From: an alpha proteobacterium MED-G09
GTDB lineage: Bacteria > Pseudomonadota > Alphaproteobacteria > MED-G09
Assembly (NCBI GenBank): GCA_905182015.1
Contig: CAJIZT010000006.1
Location: forward strand, 124,001-188,000
Direction of reading: 5' to 3'
DNA: 64,000 nucleotides
The position numbers and the translations under genes are program-made. Each line of letters opens with the position of its first letter. The first letter of the stretch is position 1. The notes under the pieces are model-generated. The model did not search any database, was not told where the DNA came from, and worked only from the letters and a program-made list of their open reading frames with translations. This document shows positions 37,916-47,291 of this stretch, one piece after another.

Positions 37916-39817
37916 TTAAAAAGATCCATCAGATTCTTGTGATTCAAAAAGAATCTCTAATCGCTCTGGAAAAATCTCCGATGTGAATTCTTTTTGATGC
38001 TCTTCAGATAAGGATTCGGCAAGATTATTTACGAGTCTTGTTTTATTGGCGACATTGATTGAGTTTTCTAATTCATCAGTTTTTTCTAATAATGAAACCT
38101 CTCTAATTACACCGATTATCTTGCTACTTCCTACGCCGACATTTGATATAAAAGAGAAACCTTTGTCAGTTTTAAAAATTTCCTCTAAGGCTTGATTAGA
38201 AAAAATTTCACTAGTCGACAATCTACTTAGCAAAACACTTTTTGCAACAGCCTTATTAATTTTATCAGAAATGTATTCTAAATTATTGCTCTCCGACTTT
38301 AAATTATTAAAAATCACTAGAGCCTCCTGCCTCATCTTTGTAATTGATTTATTTTTAGAGATAGTATTTTTTATGTCTAAATTAATATCTTTATAAGGAA
38401 TTTGCTCTGGAATATTTATATTATCAACCCTGAGAAAGATTATATTTCCATCCTCATCCTCTATGGGATCAATTTCTATATCAGTATCGTTACCAAAAAC
38501 ATTATCAATAATCAACTCTCTTAACGGGGTATCAATATAAGACCCATCACTTTTCTTTCCTAAGCTCGTTACGGACGCAAAGGCGCTTATAGGAAGATTT
38601 TTTTCTAGGGCTATTTCTTCTATTGTTTTTCCACCAGCCCTTGAGTCCTCTATCTCTGCGTATATTTGATAAATTTTATCTTGAGCCTTATCTTTTTGTA
38701 AGGACGAAACTACCTCAACCTTAACATCCTCTAAGAGAATCTCTTTTTCAGTAATAATTTTCCGAACAAAAATAAGGGCAGGTCCAAATGGACTCTCAAC
38801 TGGGCCGCTTAACTCCTCGATGGAGGATGCAAATGCTTTATTTGAAACCACTACACTCATGCCTTCCTTGATAGTTATCAATCCTTGATCAACATCAGAT
38901 TTATCTAAGCCTCTTTTGGCGAGCAGCTCACTGAGATCATTATTTTTTTTATAATCCATCAGTGCCTTTAATGCTTCTTTTTCTGAGGTAAAGGGTATTA
39001 GGTCATAAGATCTTTTTTCCGGCTCAAAATAATCATATTTATTATCTTCATAATAACTAATTATTTCTTTATCAGAAATAATAAATTTTGAAGATATATC
39101 ATTTATAATCAATGGTATAAATGAAAAATCTCTAGTTTCATCTGTTTGATATTTACTTTTATTTTGGTTATAAAATTCTAAAGATTCTTGATCGCTAATT
39201 TCACTGGAATCAGTCTTATTACTTGGACTTATTATTATATAATCAACAGCTCTTCTTTCAAATTGGTGTTCATACAATAATTGATTGAGGGGTTTCGGAG
39301 GGTTTATATTGCTTAGAATAGAATTTGCAACTTGCTCCTGGACATGAAAGTCTGCTTCAATCTTAAGGTAGGAATCTTCTGTTAAGCCGTTTTGGCGAAG
39401 TACTTGTTGAAAAATATTTCTATCAAATAGATTAAATGCATTTTTAAACGCACTTGTTGAAAGTATTCTTTTTTTTAGTGCCTCCTCTGAGACGGCTAAA
39501 CCTATCGTATCACCTGATACATTAATACTTGTTTCAACCAACATTCTTTCCAGCACTTGATAATGGAGACCAGCATTTTTAGCCTCTTCTGTGGTAACTA
39601 ATCTATTTAATTCACTTGATACTCTGTTTAGCTCTCTATTAAATCTAAAAAGATAGTTTTGGGAATCAATCTCTCTATCACCAATTTTTGCAATGACATT
39701 AGCGTTATATCCTCGGAATATATCGCCCACACCCCAAATTGAAAAAGCAAAAACGAGTAAAATGATTAGGGCTATACCTAATGGACCTGTAGCATTCTTT
39801 CTTAAAAAATCTAACAT
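37916..39817 (-). CDS. ppiD: PpiD/SurA-type peptidyl-prolyl isomerase, membrane anchored
   Basis: Periplasmic foldase tethered to the inner membrane near the Sec exit site. It is 633 residues. One N-terminal membrane helix (about 14-33, GIALIILLVFAFSIWGVGDI) is followed by a SurA-like chaperone domain. A parvulin-like region lies around 235-360 (LAKRGLDKSDVDQGLITIKE), with a second degenerate segment beyond it. It is the first gene of the minus-strand run, immediately before trpE, and diverges from tpiA across a 142-nt spacer. Confidence 0.9.
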   Translation of the reverse strand: MLDFLRKNATGPLGIALIILLVFAFSIWGVGDIFRGYNANVIAKIGDREIDSQNYLFRFNRELNRVSSELNRLVTTEEAKNAGLHYQVLERMLVETSINVSGDTIGLAVSEEALKKRILSTSAFKNAFNLFDRNIFQQVLRQNGLTEDSYLKIEADFHVQEQVANSILSNINPPKPLNQLLYEHQFERRAVDYIIISPSNKTDSSEISDQESLEFYNQNKSKYQTDETRDFSFIPLIINDISSKFIISDKEIISYYEDNKYDYFEPEKRSYDLIPFTSEKEALKALMDYKKNNDLSELLAKRGLDKSDVDQGLITIKEGMSVVVSNKAFASSIEELSGPVESPFGPALIFVRKIITEKEILLEDVKVEVVSSLQKDKAQDKIYQIYAEIEDSRAGGKTIEEIALEKNLPISAFASVTSLGKKSDGSYIDTPLRELIIDNVFGNDTDIEIDPIEDEDGNIIFLRVDNINIPEQIPYKDINLDIKNTISKNKSITKMRQEALVIFNNLKSESNNLEYISDKINKAVAKSVLLSRLSTSEIFSNQALEEIFKTDKGFSFISNVGVGSSKIIGVIREVSLLEKTDELENSINVANKTRLVNNLAESLSEEHQKEFTSEIFPERLEILFESQESDGSF

Positions 39818-39959
39818 TTCAAAATAACCTTTAAGTATTTTATCAAAATTTTCTGCATAGTGTATCTTTGATTAATAAAAGGCAAGATTTTGCTATAAAG
39901 TTTATGAACTTATTTTAATATAAATTGATATTATTGGTTTTATTTTGTAAGTTTTCCTG
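39818..39959. promoter_or_regulatory. Divergent ppiD / tpiA intergenic region
   Basis: At 142 nt this is among the longest gene-free stretches in the window and must carry promoters both ways. On the plus strand TATAAA at 39893-39898 is a possible -10 for tpiA, but with no well-spaced -35. On the minus strand TTGCCT with CACTAT 17 nt later could serve ppiD. Both are weak. I see no hairpin or riboswitch-like structure. Confidence 0.4.
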
Positions 39960-40718
39960 ATGAGTAAAAATAAAAATTTGTTAATTGCGGGTAACTGGAA
40001 GATGAATGGTTCCAGGAGGAGCCTTTCAATAGTATCATTGCTCATGAAATACATTAAAACAAAAAAATTCAAAAATACACACGTGTTAATTTGTCCGCCC
40101 TTCACCCTTATAAATTCTTTTACGACACTAGCGAAGCGATCAAAGCTTATGGTCGGTGCTCAAGATTGCTCTAATAAGGCACTGGGCGCATATACTGGGG
40201 AGGTTTCTCCATCTATGCTGGTAGATGTTGGTTCTCAAGCTGTTATTTTGGGACATTCTGAACGAAGAGAGTATCACAATGAATCCAATAAGCTAATTCA
40301 CGATAAGGTTTCTAATGCTCTAGGGACAGATCTTCTAACCATTGTTTGCCTAGGTGAGTCATTGTTTCAGAAAAAAAGAGGGAATACCTTGCGAGTAATT
40401 GGGGAGCAGTTAAGAAAATCCCTTCCAGATAATATTAATGTTAAAAATATGGTTATTGCCTATGAGCCTATTTGGGCGATAGGATCAGGATTGATACCTG
40501 AAAATGATGATATTTATAAGGTTCATCATTTTATATCCCAAAAACTTATTTCTAGGTATGGCAACAAAGCAAAAAAGATAAAAATTCTCTATGGCGGATC
40601 CGTTAATAAGAAAAATGCATCAGCTATACTGAGCATTCAATATGTTGACGGCGCGCTTGTGGGTGGCGCAAGTCTTAAATTTTCTGATTTCAAGGCTATT
40701 TTAGAATTTTGTAATTAA
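39960..40718 (+). CDS. tpiA: Triose-phosphate isomerase
   Basis: Interconverts glyceraldehyde 3-phosphate and dihydroxyacetone phosphate. It is 252 residues. LIAGNWKMNGS (about 8-18), the electrophilic His in VILGHSERREY (about 95-105), the catalytic Glu in AYEPIWAIGSG (about 167-177) and the phosphate-binding LYGGSVNKKNA are all present. It starts a plus-strand group with secG, pyrG and kdsA. Confidence 0.97.
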   Translation: MSKNKNLLIAGNWKMNGSRRSLSIVSLLMKYIKTKKFKNTHVLICPPFTLINSFTTLAKRSKLMVGAQDCSNKALGAYTGEVSPSMLVDVGSQAVILGHSERREYHNESNKLIHDKVSNALGTDLLTIVCLGESLFQKKRGNTLRVIGEQLRKSLPDNINVKNMVIAYEPIWAIGSGLIPENDDIYKVHHFISQKLISRYGNKAKKIKILYGGSVNKKNASAILSIQYVDGALVGGASLKFSDFKAILEFCN

Positions 40719-40788
40719 ATAATTAAGAAGTTTGAATTATATGAATTGTTCGTATACAAACTTAATAAAATTTAAGAGTATTATTGGT

Positions 40789-41100
40789 ATGACAAGTTTT
40801 ATTTTAGTTATTCATCTAATTGTAGCCATTACACTAGTTGCGCTTGTGCTTCTTCAAAGATCAGAGGGAGGGGGTTTAGGTATAGGTGGAACGGGTGATT
40901 TTATGTCAAGTCGGTCTGCTGGAAATGTTCTCACTAAGCTTACTGCTATATTTGGAGCTGTATTTTTTTCAACGAGCTTATTTTTAGCTGTTCTTTCAAG
41001 CGTTCAGGATTCAGATTCAATAGTTAGTGACCTCCAGGAAAGTAAAATTTCAATTGGAGTTAATGAAGCCGACGTTAATAACCTTCCCGATTTAAATTAA
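40789..41100 (+). CDS. secG: Preprotein translocase subunit SecG
   Basis: Small membrane subunit of the SecYEG channel. I chose the ATG at 40789, giving 103 residues starting MTSFILVIHLIV, which matches the family; the open frame extends upstream to a TTG at 40732 without support. Two membrane helices flank the conserved LLQRSEGGGLGIGG loop (about 25-38), followed by the second helix (about 53-73). It follows tpiA and precedes pyrG, the standard order in the class. Confidence 0.9.
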   Translation: MTSFILVIHLIVAITLVALVLLQRSEGGGLGIGGTGDFMSSRSAGNVLTKLTAIFGAVFFSTSLFLAVLSSVQDSDSIVSDLQESKISIGVNEADVNNLPDLN

Positions 41101-41150
41101 AATAGAACAAGCCTTCCATTAATGAATAATATTAGCTATATTGTCTTTCC

Positions 41151-42773
41151 ATGACACGATATATTTTTATCACTGGTGGAGTGGCATCTTCTCTTGGAAA
41201 AGGCATAGCCTCGGCTGCACTCGGAGCATTGCTTCAAGCAAGAGGTTATTCAGTTAAGTTGAGAAAGCTTGATCCCTATCTTAATGTTGACCCTGGCACC
41301 ATGAGCCCCTATCAGCACGGTGAAGTCTTTGTTACGGAAGATGGAACAGAGACAGATCTTGATTTAGGTCATTATGAGAGATTTACAGATGTTAATTCCT
41401 CTGTAGAGGATAATATTACAACAGGACAAATTTACAATAAAGTTATCGAGAGAGAGAGAAGGGGAGACTACCTTGGCGGTACTGTTCAGATTATTCCCCA
41501 TGTCACTGATCAAATAAAAGAATTTATACTCAACAACAATAAAGATGTTGATTTCTGCTTGTGTGAAATTGGTGGAACGGTAGGTGATATTGAGGGTTTA
41601 CCTTTTTTCGAAGCAATACGCCAACTAGGAAATGAGCTACCAAGCAGCCGCACATGCTTTGTTCATTTGACACTTGTTCCTTATATTGCAGCAGCAGGCG
41701 AAGTTAAAACAAAGCCTACACAACACTCCGTTAAAGAGCTGAGGTCAATAGGGATACAACCAGATATTTTAGTTTGTAGGAGTGAGAGGGAAATTAATTC
41801 TTCTGAAATAAATAAAATAGCAATTTTTTGTAATGTTTCTCAAAATTCAGTTATTCAGGCGCCTGATGTGGATACAATCTACACTACGCCAAAAGTTTAT
41901 ATGCAAAACGGTTTTGATAATCAGGTTCTGGCGTCAATGAACATTAAGCGAGTACCTAAGATTAATTTAAGAAAATGGAATAAGGTTGTAAATAGTATTA
42001 ATAATCCAAAAAGTGAAGTTAATATTGCTGTAGTGGGAAAATATATTGGTTTAAAAGATGCTTATAAGTCTCTAACTGAAGCCTTAACTCATGGAGGTAT
42101 AGCTAATAAGGTCAAAGTAAATATTCACTGGTTAGATTCTGAGGCTATTAAAAATAAAAATGACTTACGTGGGTTAAAAAAAATGAACGGTATCCTGGTT
42201 CCTGGCGGCTTTGGAAAAAGGGGTGTTGAAGGTAAAATTTTAGCTATAAATTATGCAAGAATTAATAAAATTCCTTACTTTGGCATTTGCTTTGGTATGC
42301 AGCTTGCTGTAATTGAAACAGCAAGAAATCAAGCTGGCGTAAAAGGTGCTAGCTCTTCAGAGTTTAGCAAAAGAAAAAATTCTGTTATAGGTTTGATGAC
42401 TGAATGGGAAAAAGACCAGAAAAAATTTACAAGAGACGATGAAAGTGATTATGGGGGAACAATGAGATTGGGCTCTTATCCAGCAATTCTTAAGTCTAAC
42501 TCCTTGGTTAGCAGTATATATAAGTCCAAGAATATTCAGGAGCGCCACAGACATCGCTACGAGGTTAATATTAATTATAAAAGTAATCTTGAAAAATTTG
42601 GTTTGAAGTTTACTGGATTATCACCGGACGGCCTCCTAACTGAAGCTGTCGAGCTTGAGGGCCATCCATGGTTTATTGGTGTTCAGTTCCATCCAGAGCT
42701 TAAATCGAGACCATTTAGCCCTCACCCATTATTTGCTTCCTTTGTGAAAGCGTCCATAGACAACAAAAAATAG
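41151..42773 (+). CDS. pyrG: CTP synthase
   Basis: Aminates UTP to CTP. It is 540 residues. The synthase domain opens with [19 protein letters not shown] (about 7-25) and has the [19 protein letters not shown] region. The glutamine amidotransferase domain from about 290 has the nucleophile in [13 protein letters not shown] and the His-Glu pair in [11 protein letters not shown]. kdsA follows after 8 nt; CTP is needed for CMP-Kdo, downstream of KdsA. Confidence 0.97.
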   Translation: MTRYIFITGGVASSLGKGIASAALGALLQARGYSVKLRKLDPYLNVDPGTMSPYQHGEVFVTEDGTETDLDLGHYERFTDVNSSVEDNITTGQIYNKVIERERRGDYLGGTVQIIPHVTDQIKEFILNNNKDVDFCLCEIGGTVGDIEGLPFFEAIRQLGNELPSSRTCFVHLTLVPYIAAAGEVKTKPTQHSVKELRSIGIQPDILVCRSEREINSSEINKIAIFCNVSQNSVIQAPDVDTIYTTPKVYMQNGFDNQVLASMNIKRVPKINLRKWNKVVNSINNPKSEVNIAVVGKYIGLKDAYKSLTEALTHGGIANKVKVNIHWLDSEAIKNKNDLRGLKKMNGILVPGGFGKRGVEGKILAINYARINKIPYFGICFGMQLAVIETARNQAGVKGASSSEFSKRKNSVIGLMTEWEKDQKKFTRDDESDYGGTMRLGSYPAILKSNSLVSSIYKSKNIQERHRHRYEVNINYKSNLEKFGLKFTGLSPDGLLTEAVELEGHPWFIGVQFHPELKSRPFSPHPLFASFVKASIDNKK

Positions 42774-42781
42774 GATAAATA

Positions 42782-43606
42782 ATGTCTAAAATTATAAATA
42801 TAGGAAATATTAGTTTATCTAATTCTTCTCAAATTTGCGTTATTGCTGGTTTAAATGTTTTAGAAAATCTTGAAATGACTATTGATGTAGCTACATATCT
42901 TCAAAAAACAACTAAAGATCTAGGGATTCCTTTTATTTTTAAGGCCTCTTTCGATAAAGCAAATCGATCAGCAGTTGAATCCTATAGAGGGCCAGGCTTA
43001 GCTGAGGGTATTAAAATGTTTGAAGAGGTAAAAAAATCTCTTAATGTTCCTATAATAACCGATATCCATGAAATATCTCAAATAGAAAAGATTGCTGAGG
43101 TTGTTGATGTTATCCAAATTCCTGCCTTCTTATGCAGACAAACCGATCTTATTGAAGCTGCGTGTAAATCTAATTTACCATTAAATATAAAAAAGGGACA
43201 ATTCCTGTCCCCTGGCCAGATGTCTAATATTATAGAAAAATGCTCATATTTCGGGAATGACAATATTATATTATGCGAAAGAGGGTCTTCATTTGGGTAT
43301 AATAATTTAATAGTAGATTTTCTTGGTGTTTCAGAATTAAAAGAAACTCAAAACCCTGTTATCCTAGATGTAACGCACTCACTTCAGCTTCCGGGAGGCC
43401 AGGGGAGCTCTGCAGGCGGAAGATCAAATCAAGCTCTAGATTTAGCTCTTTGTGCTGCTGCCATTGGCTTGGCCGGTATTTTTTTAGAAGTACACCCTAA
43501 CCCTGAAAATGCTCTTTGTGACGGACCTTCTGCAACAAGGTTAGATGAAATTGACAATATTTTATCCAAAGTCAAAGCTTTGGATGGCATTGTAAAATCC
43601 TTTTAA
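42782..43606 (+). CDS. kdsA: 3-deoxy-8-phosphooctulonate synthase
   Basis: Condenses PEP and arabinose 5-phosphate into Kdo 8-phosphate for the lipopolysaccharide core. It is 274 residues, TIM barrel. FKASFDKANRSAVESYRGPG (about 53-72), DIHEISQ, IQIPAFLCRQTDLIEAA and NIKKGQFLSPG are typical. The Cys in FLCRQ may be a metal ligand, as in metal-dependent KdsA. In relatives eno follows; here the que genes intervene on the other strand. Confidence 0.96.
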   Translation: MSKIINIGNISLSNSSQICVIAGLNVLENLEMTIDVATYLQKTTKDLGIPFIFKASFDKANRSAVESYRGPGLAEGIKMFEEVKKSLNVPIITDIHEISQIEKIAEVVDVIQIPAFLCRQTDLIEAACKSNLPLNIKKGQFLSPGQMSNIIEKCSYFGNDNIILCERGSSFGYNNLIVDFLGVSELKETQNPVILDVTHSLQLPGGQGSSAGGRSNQALDLALCAAAIGLAGIFLEVHPNPENALCDGPSATRLDEIDNILSKVKALDGIVKSF

Positions 43607-43646
43607 ATTAATATAGTTTTTTTAATTAATTTTAATGATCTTTAAA

Positions 43647-43666
43647 ACCCACGGGTAATTTTTTTT
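43647..43666. terminator. Possible terminator between convergent kdsA and queF
   Basis: In the 68-nt convergent gap the short inverted repeat ACCCACGGGT (43647-43656) is followed by AA and eight T on the plus strand, with an AAAA run on its other side. The stem is only 3-4 bp, so it is a weak bidirectional candidate supported mostly by position. Confidence 0.25.
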
Positions 43667-43674
43667 ATCTTTAT

Positions 43675-44121
43675 TTAACCCCTTCCTCTGTAAGGGGTAA
43701 CTTCTTGTTCAGGTATCCATGCTTTTTTAGGTGGAATTTTATTTTGCCAAAAAATATCGATAGGAATTCCACCTCTTGGATACCAATAACCTCCGATTCT
43801 AATCCAGACTGGGTTTAAAAGCTTTTTAATCGCTTCAACTATTTCAATAGTAGTATTTTCATGAAAAGATTTTGAATCTCTATAGCTATTAAAAAATAGT
43901 TTTAAAGATTTTGACTCAACAATCCATTTGTTGGGGATATAATCTATTACTATATGAGCAAAATCGGGTTGTCCTGTAATAGGGCATAGGCAAGTAAATT
44001 CTGGTTGTGTTAAGCGAATAACATAATTCAAACCAACATTATTATTTTTAACTTTATCTAAAATTTTAATATTAGGACTTGTTGGTTGCTTTGATTGCTT
44101 TCCTAGGTGTTTCATTTCCAT
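43675..44121 (-). CDS. queF: NADPH-dependent 7-cyano-7-deazaguanine reductase
   Basis: Reduces preQ0 to preQ1 in queuosine synthesis. It is 148 residues, the short unimodular form. The nucleophilic cysteine is probably Cys46 in FTCLCPITGQPDF (a second Cys is two residues before), and the family motif appears as ESKSLKLFFNSYRD (about 70-83). It is the last gene of queC-queE-queF, 15 nt after queE. Confidence 0.95.
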   Translation of the reverse strand: MEMKHLGKQSKQPTSPNIKILDKVKNNNVGLNYVIRLTQPEFTCLCPITGQPDFAHIVIDYIPNKWIVESKSLKLFFNSYRDSKSFHENTTIEIVEAIKKLLNPVWIRIGGYWYPRGGIPIDIFWQNKIPPKKAWIPEQEVTPYRGRG

Positions 44122-44136
44122 TTCTTCTCCAGTACC

Positions 44137-44763
44137 TTAAGGGTATCCAAGCACTTTATGTGTTTGAAGGCTTAATTTCCAATTATTATTGTGATCACAA
44201 AATTTTCTAGCAGCAATAGTATTATCCTTAACCTGCGGGCCGTCCATGGGTTGCAATAAAAAATTTTTAAAATTTAATTTTTCAAAATCTTTGGGAAGAA
44301 TTTTTTTTTGAGGATATACAAGCTTTAATTCATCTCCATAATCTTGCGCTAGCTCGCTGTTCTCCTTAGGGCTTACACAAATCCAGTCAATATCGTTTGG
44401 AGCTTTTATAGTACCATTTGTTTCAAGTGCTATTGTAAATCCAGTCCTATGAAGTTCCTTAATAAGGGGTTCGTTTACTTGCAATAATGGCTCTCCTCCA
44501 GTCAAAACAATAAAAGGCTTGTGAGTTCCTCGCCATAAGGAATAGGCTTTACTAGCAAGGTCTTGTGGATTTTTATACTTTCCGCCGTTTAAACCATCCG
44601 TCCCAATAAAATCAGTATCACAAAAATTACATATTGAATCTTTTCTATCTTTTTCTCTGCCTGTCCACAAATTGCAACCTGAGAATCTACAAAAAACAGC
44701 ATAACTTCCAGTATTGCAACCCTCTCCCTGAATGGTAAAAAATATCTCCTTAACTGAATACAT
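44137..44763 (-). CDS. queE: 7-carboxy-7-deazaguanine synthase
   Basis: Radical-SAM enzyme that contracts carboxytetrahydropterin to the deazaguanine ring. It is 208 residues. The cluster-binding cysteines follow the C-x14-C-x2-C spacing (CNLWTG...ICNFC, about 30-48), as in the Burkholderia-type enzyme, not the usual C-x3-C-x2-C. Substrate motifs GEGCNTG and VLTGGEPLLQ are visible. It starts directly after queC ends. Confidence 0.95.
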   Translation of the reverse strand: MYSVKEIFFTIQGEGCNTGSYAVFCRFSGCNLWTGREKDRKDSICNFCDTDFIGTDGLNGGKYKNPQDLASKAYSLWRGTHKPFIVLTGGEPLLQVNEPLIKELHRTGFTIALETNGTIKAPNDIDWICVSPKENSELAQDYGDELKLVYPQKKILPKDFEKLNFKNFLLQPMDGPQVKDNTIAARKFCDHNNNWKLSLQTHKVLGYP

Positions 44764-45483
44764 TTATATTTTGAACTCTGGATTATTTTCAACAAATATA
44801 TTCCAGCCCTTGATCCTTAATTCACAAGCTGGGCATGAATTACATCCATACCCCCAGGAGAATCTATTGGACCTATTTCCATTATAACAGGTGTGTGATT
44901 CCTCAACTATAATATCGATCAATTTCTTACCCCCAGCTTGTTTTATAACTTCCCACACATCTGCCTTTGATTTAAACATTAAAGGGGTTTCTATTTTAAA
45001 GTTTTCATCCATACCTAGACTTAAGCTCTTTTCCATTGAAATAATCGTTTCATTTCTACAGTCAGGATATCCCGAAAAATCGGTTTCACACATACCACCA
45101 ATAATATTTTGAATATTATTTTGATATGCAATTATTCCTGCATAATTAAGAAAAATTAAATTTCTTCCTGGAACAAAGGTGTTCGGAATTCCATTGTCTA
45201 GTATTTCTATGTCTTGATAGTTCAAAAGAGACGAGGTGCTTATACTCTTAACTTCTTCAAGGTTCAAAATATAATCACTTGTCAAAGTTCCAGTAAAATC
45301 GCTCGGCATTGATTTTAACTTCTTTAGTAAAGCTTTTCTGCATTTAAGCTCTACATTATGCCTTTGCCCGTAATCAAACCCAATAGTCTGAACTTCCTTA
45401 TAATTATTTAAAGCCCACACAAGGCATGCAGAGGAATCTTGTCCACCAGAAAAAAGAACTATTGATTTATTTTTATCTAACAT
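44764..45483 (-). CDS. queC: 7-cyano-7-deazaguanine synthase
   Basis: ATP-dependent conversion of carboxydeazaguanine to preQ0. It is 239 residues. The PP-loop is LFSGGQDSSACLVWAL (about 10-25), and the C-terminal zinc cysteines are in CNSCPACELRIKGW, with another Cys upstream (SHTCYNGNR). It leads the que set; the 72 nt upstream, shared with the divergent eno, contains no preQ1-riboswitch-like sequence. queD and folE are not in the window. Confidence 0.96.
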   Translation of the reverse strand: MLDKNKSIVLFSGGQDSSACLVWALNNYKEVQTIGFDYGQRHNVELKCRKALLKKLKSMPSDFTGTLTSDYILNLEEVKSISTSSLLNYQDIEILDNGIPNTFVPGRNLIFLNYAGIIAYQNNIQNIIGGMCETDFSGYPDCRNETIISMEKSLSLGMDENFKIETPLMFKSKADVWEVIKQAGGKKLIDIIVEESHTCYNGNRSNRFSWGYGCNSCPACELRIKGWNIFVENNPEFKI

Positions 45484-45555
45484 TTACCTATCATCTATAA
45501 AAAATAATATTCATCTAATAGCAAGTATGTGAGAATAGGGATAGAGGATTAATTC

Positions 45556-46827
45556 ATGGCAAAAATTTCAAAGATAATTGGAAGGCAGATATATGATAGC
45601 AGAGGTAACCCCACTGTTGAGGTCGATATTACTCTTGGTGATAATTCTTTTGGCCGTTCTTTGGTTCCTTCCGGAGCCTCTACAGGAGCTTATGAGGCTC
45701 ACGAATTAAGGGATGGCGGTGATCCTAATCTTGGAAAGGGTGTTATGAAGGCTGTAGAAAATATTAATACCGAGATAAGTGATGCCTTGGTGGGTATGGA
45801 CTCCAATAATCAGGAGCTAATTGACACCTCCTTAATCAATCTCGATGGAACAAAAAATAAATCCAGGCTAGGAGCGAATGCTATTTTAGGGGTCTCCCTT
45901 GCTAATGCTAAGGCCTCATCTGAATCTAATAAAAAGCACTTGTTTCAACATCTCGGAGACGAAAAATCATACACTTTACCAGTACCAATGATGAACATCA
46001 TAAATGGCGGAGCCCATGCTAATAATTTATTAGATTTTCAGGAATTTATGATTATGCCTGTTTCGGCCTCCTCTTTCACGGAAGCGATGAGAATGGGATC
46101 AGAAATCTTTCAGTCTCTTAAAGGTATTTTGTCAGATATGGGTGAATCTACAAGCGTTGGCGATGAAGGGGGTTTTTCTCCTAGCTTTAAATCACCAGAG
46201 GAAAGCCTTAATTTTCTTTGTAAAGCAGTTGAAAAATCAGGATATAGAGTTGAGGACGATATAGTTTTTGCATTAGATTGCGCGGCAACTGAGTTTTATA
46301 AAGACACCCATTATCACCTATCAAATTTCGTTGACCCACTCAATTCGGATGAAATGATAGCGTACTTAAAAAAACTATCACAAGAATACCCTATTTTTTC
46401 AATTGAAGACCCTCTTGACGAAGATGACTGGGGTGGCTGGTCAAGGCTAAACTTAGAAATAGGTAAAAAAATTCAGCTAGTGGGTGATGATTTATTTGTC
46501 ACAAATACTGAACGACTGGCAAAGGGAATTGAGTTGAATTCTGCTAATTCAATATTAATTAAGGTTAATCAAATAGGGACTCTCACCGAAACAATGCAGG
46601 CAATTAATTTGGCGAGAGCTAATGCTTATTCTTTTATAATTTCTCATCGGTCTGGTGAAACAGAAGATAGTTTTATAGCAGATCTATCTGTAGCTACCAG
46701 CTCGTGCCAGATTAAGACTGGCTCATTGTCGCGATCAGATAGGGTAGCTAAATATAATCAACTACTTAGAATTGAAGAGATTTTATCTGATAAAGCTGTG
46801 TTTGCTGGAAAATCAATTCTTAAATAA
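45556..46827 (+). CDS. eno: Enolase
   Basis: Converts 2-phosphoglycerate to PEP in glycolysis and gluconeogenesis. It is 423 residues. [16 protein letters not shown] (about 9-24), [23 protein letters not shown] (catalytic loop), [11 protein letters not shown] and VGDDLFVTN are visible; the catalytic lysine is in [13 protein letters not shown] and [15 protein letters not shown] follows. A GAGG ribosome site is at 45544-45547. Confidence 0.98.
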   Translation: MAKISKIIGRQIYDSRGNPTVEVDITLGDNSFGRSLVPSGASTGAYEAHELRDGGDPNLGKGVMKAVENINTEISDALVGMDSNNQELIDTSLINLDGTKNKSRLGANAILGVSLANAKASSESNKKHLFQHLGDEKSYTLPVPMMNIINGGAHANNLLDFQEFMIMPVSASSFTEAMRMGSEIFQSLKGILSDMGESTSVGDEGGFSPSFKSPEESLNFLCKAVEKSGYRVEDDIVFALDCAATEFYKDTHYHLSNFVDPLNSDEMIAYLKKLSQEYPIFSIEDPLDEDDWGGWSRLNLEIGKKIQLVGDDLFVTNTERLAKGIELNSANSILIKVNQIGTLTETMQAINLARANAYSFIISHRSGETEDSFIADLSVATSSCQIKTGSLSRSDRVAKYNQLLRIEEILSDKAVFAGKSILK

Positions 46828-46840
46828 TATTTACAATAAC

Positions 46841-46859
46841 CTTGACCAAAGGGTCTAAG
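46841..46859 (+). other. Small hairpin after eno
   Basis: CTTGACC-AAAG-GGTCTAAG can fold into a 7-bp stem with one bulged T and a 4-nt loop in the 49-nt eno-ftsB gap. The U-tract expected of an intrinsic terminator is missing, so it may be an RNA-stability element or chance. Confidence 0.25.
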
Positions 46860-46876
46860 TTATGATTCTTTAAATA

Positions 46877-47227
46877 ATGATTCGTTCAACACAAATATTT
46901 GAAAACAATAATTTATACAAGCCTTACTACAAGAGAATTGGTCTTTATGTCGCTATTTCCTTTGTTATGGTTTCATTAAATTTTTCAGCTTTATTTCACC
47001 TTATAAACAGTCAAAGTGGGATTCTTATTCTGAAGGACGTAAATTATAAAATAAAAATTAATCAATATGATCTTGATTTAATAAAACTTACAAATTTTAG
47101 CCTAGAGAATAGAATACTGAACTTTTCTAATGAGAACGACAAGGATTTAATGGATGAGATAATTAGAGATTATCTTGGCTACCAATCAGGCTCTGAAGTA
47201 ACAATTGTCTATAAAAACCCTAGCTAG
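46877..47227 (+). CDS. ftsB: FtsB/DivIC-like septum formation initiator
   Basis: Small single-pass division protein. It is 116 residues: an N-terminal cytoplasmic segment, one membrane helix (about 24-46), a short helical segment (about 55-85), and a C-terminal stretch DEIIRDYLGYQSGSEVTIVY, which aligns in style with the conserved end of FtsB/DivIC proteins. The sequence is divergent, so the call leans on architecture and position directly after eno, where this gene sits in most alphaproteobacteria. The pdhA-pdhB-pdhC-lpd block that usually follows is absent. Confidence 0.75.
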   Translation: MIRSTQIFENNNLYKPYYKRIGLYVAISFVMVSLNFSALFHLINSQSGILILKDVNYKIKINQYDLDLIKLTNFSLENRILNFSNENDKDLMDEIIRDYLGYQSGSEVTIVYKNPS

Positions 47228-47291
47228 TTGTAGTAAGATATTTCCTTTGTTAAACTTATAGTTTACTAAGGTCTTTAGTTAAATCAATTTA

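Noticed and set aside
40732-40788. Longer secG start at TTG
   Set aside because: SecG begins directly with its first membrane helix in relatives; the extra 19 residues are not family-like.
45484-45555. Possible preQ1 riboswitch upstream of queC
   Set aside because: The spacer lacks the C-rich loop and A-rich tail of preQ1 aptamers on the queC strand and must also hold the eno promoter.
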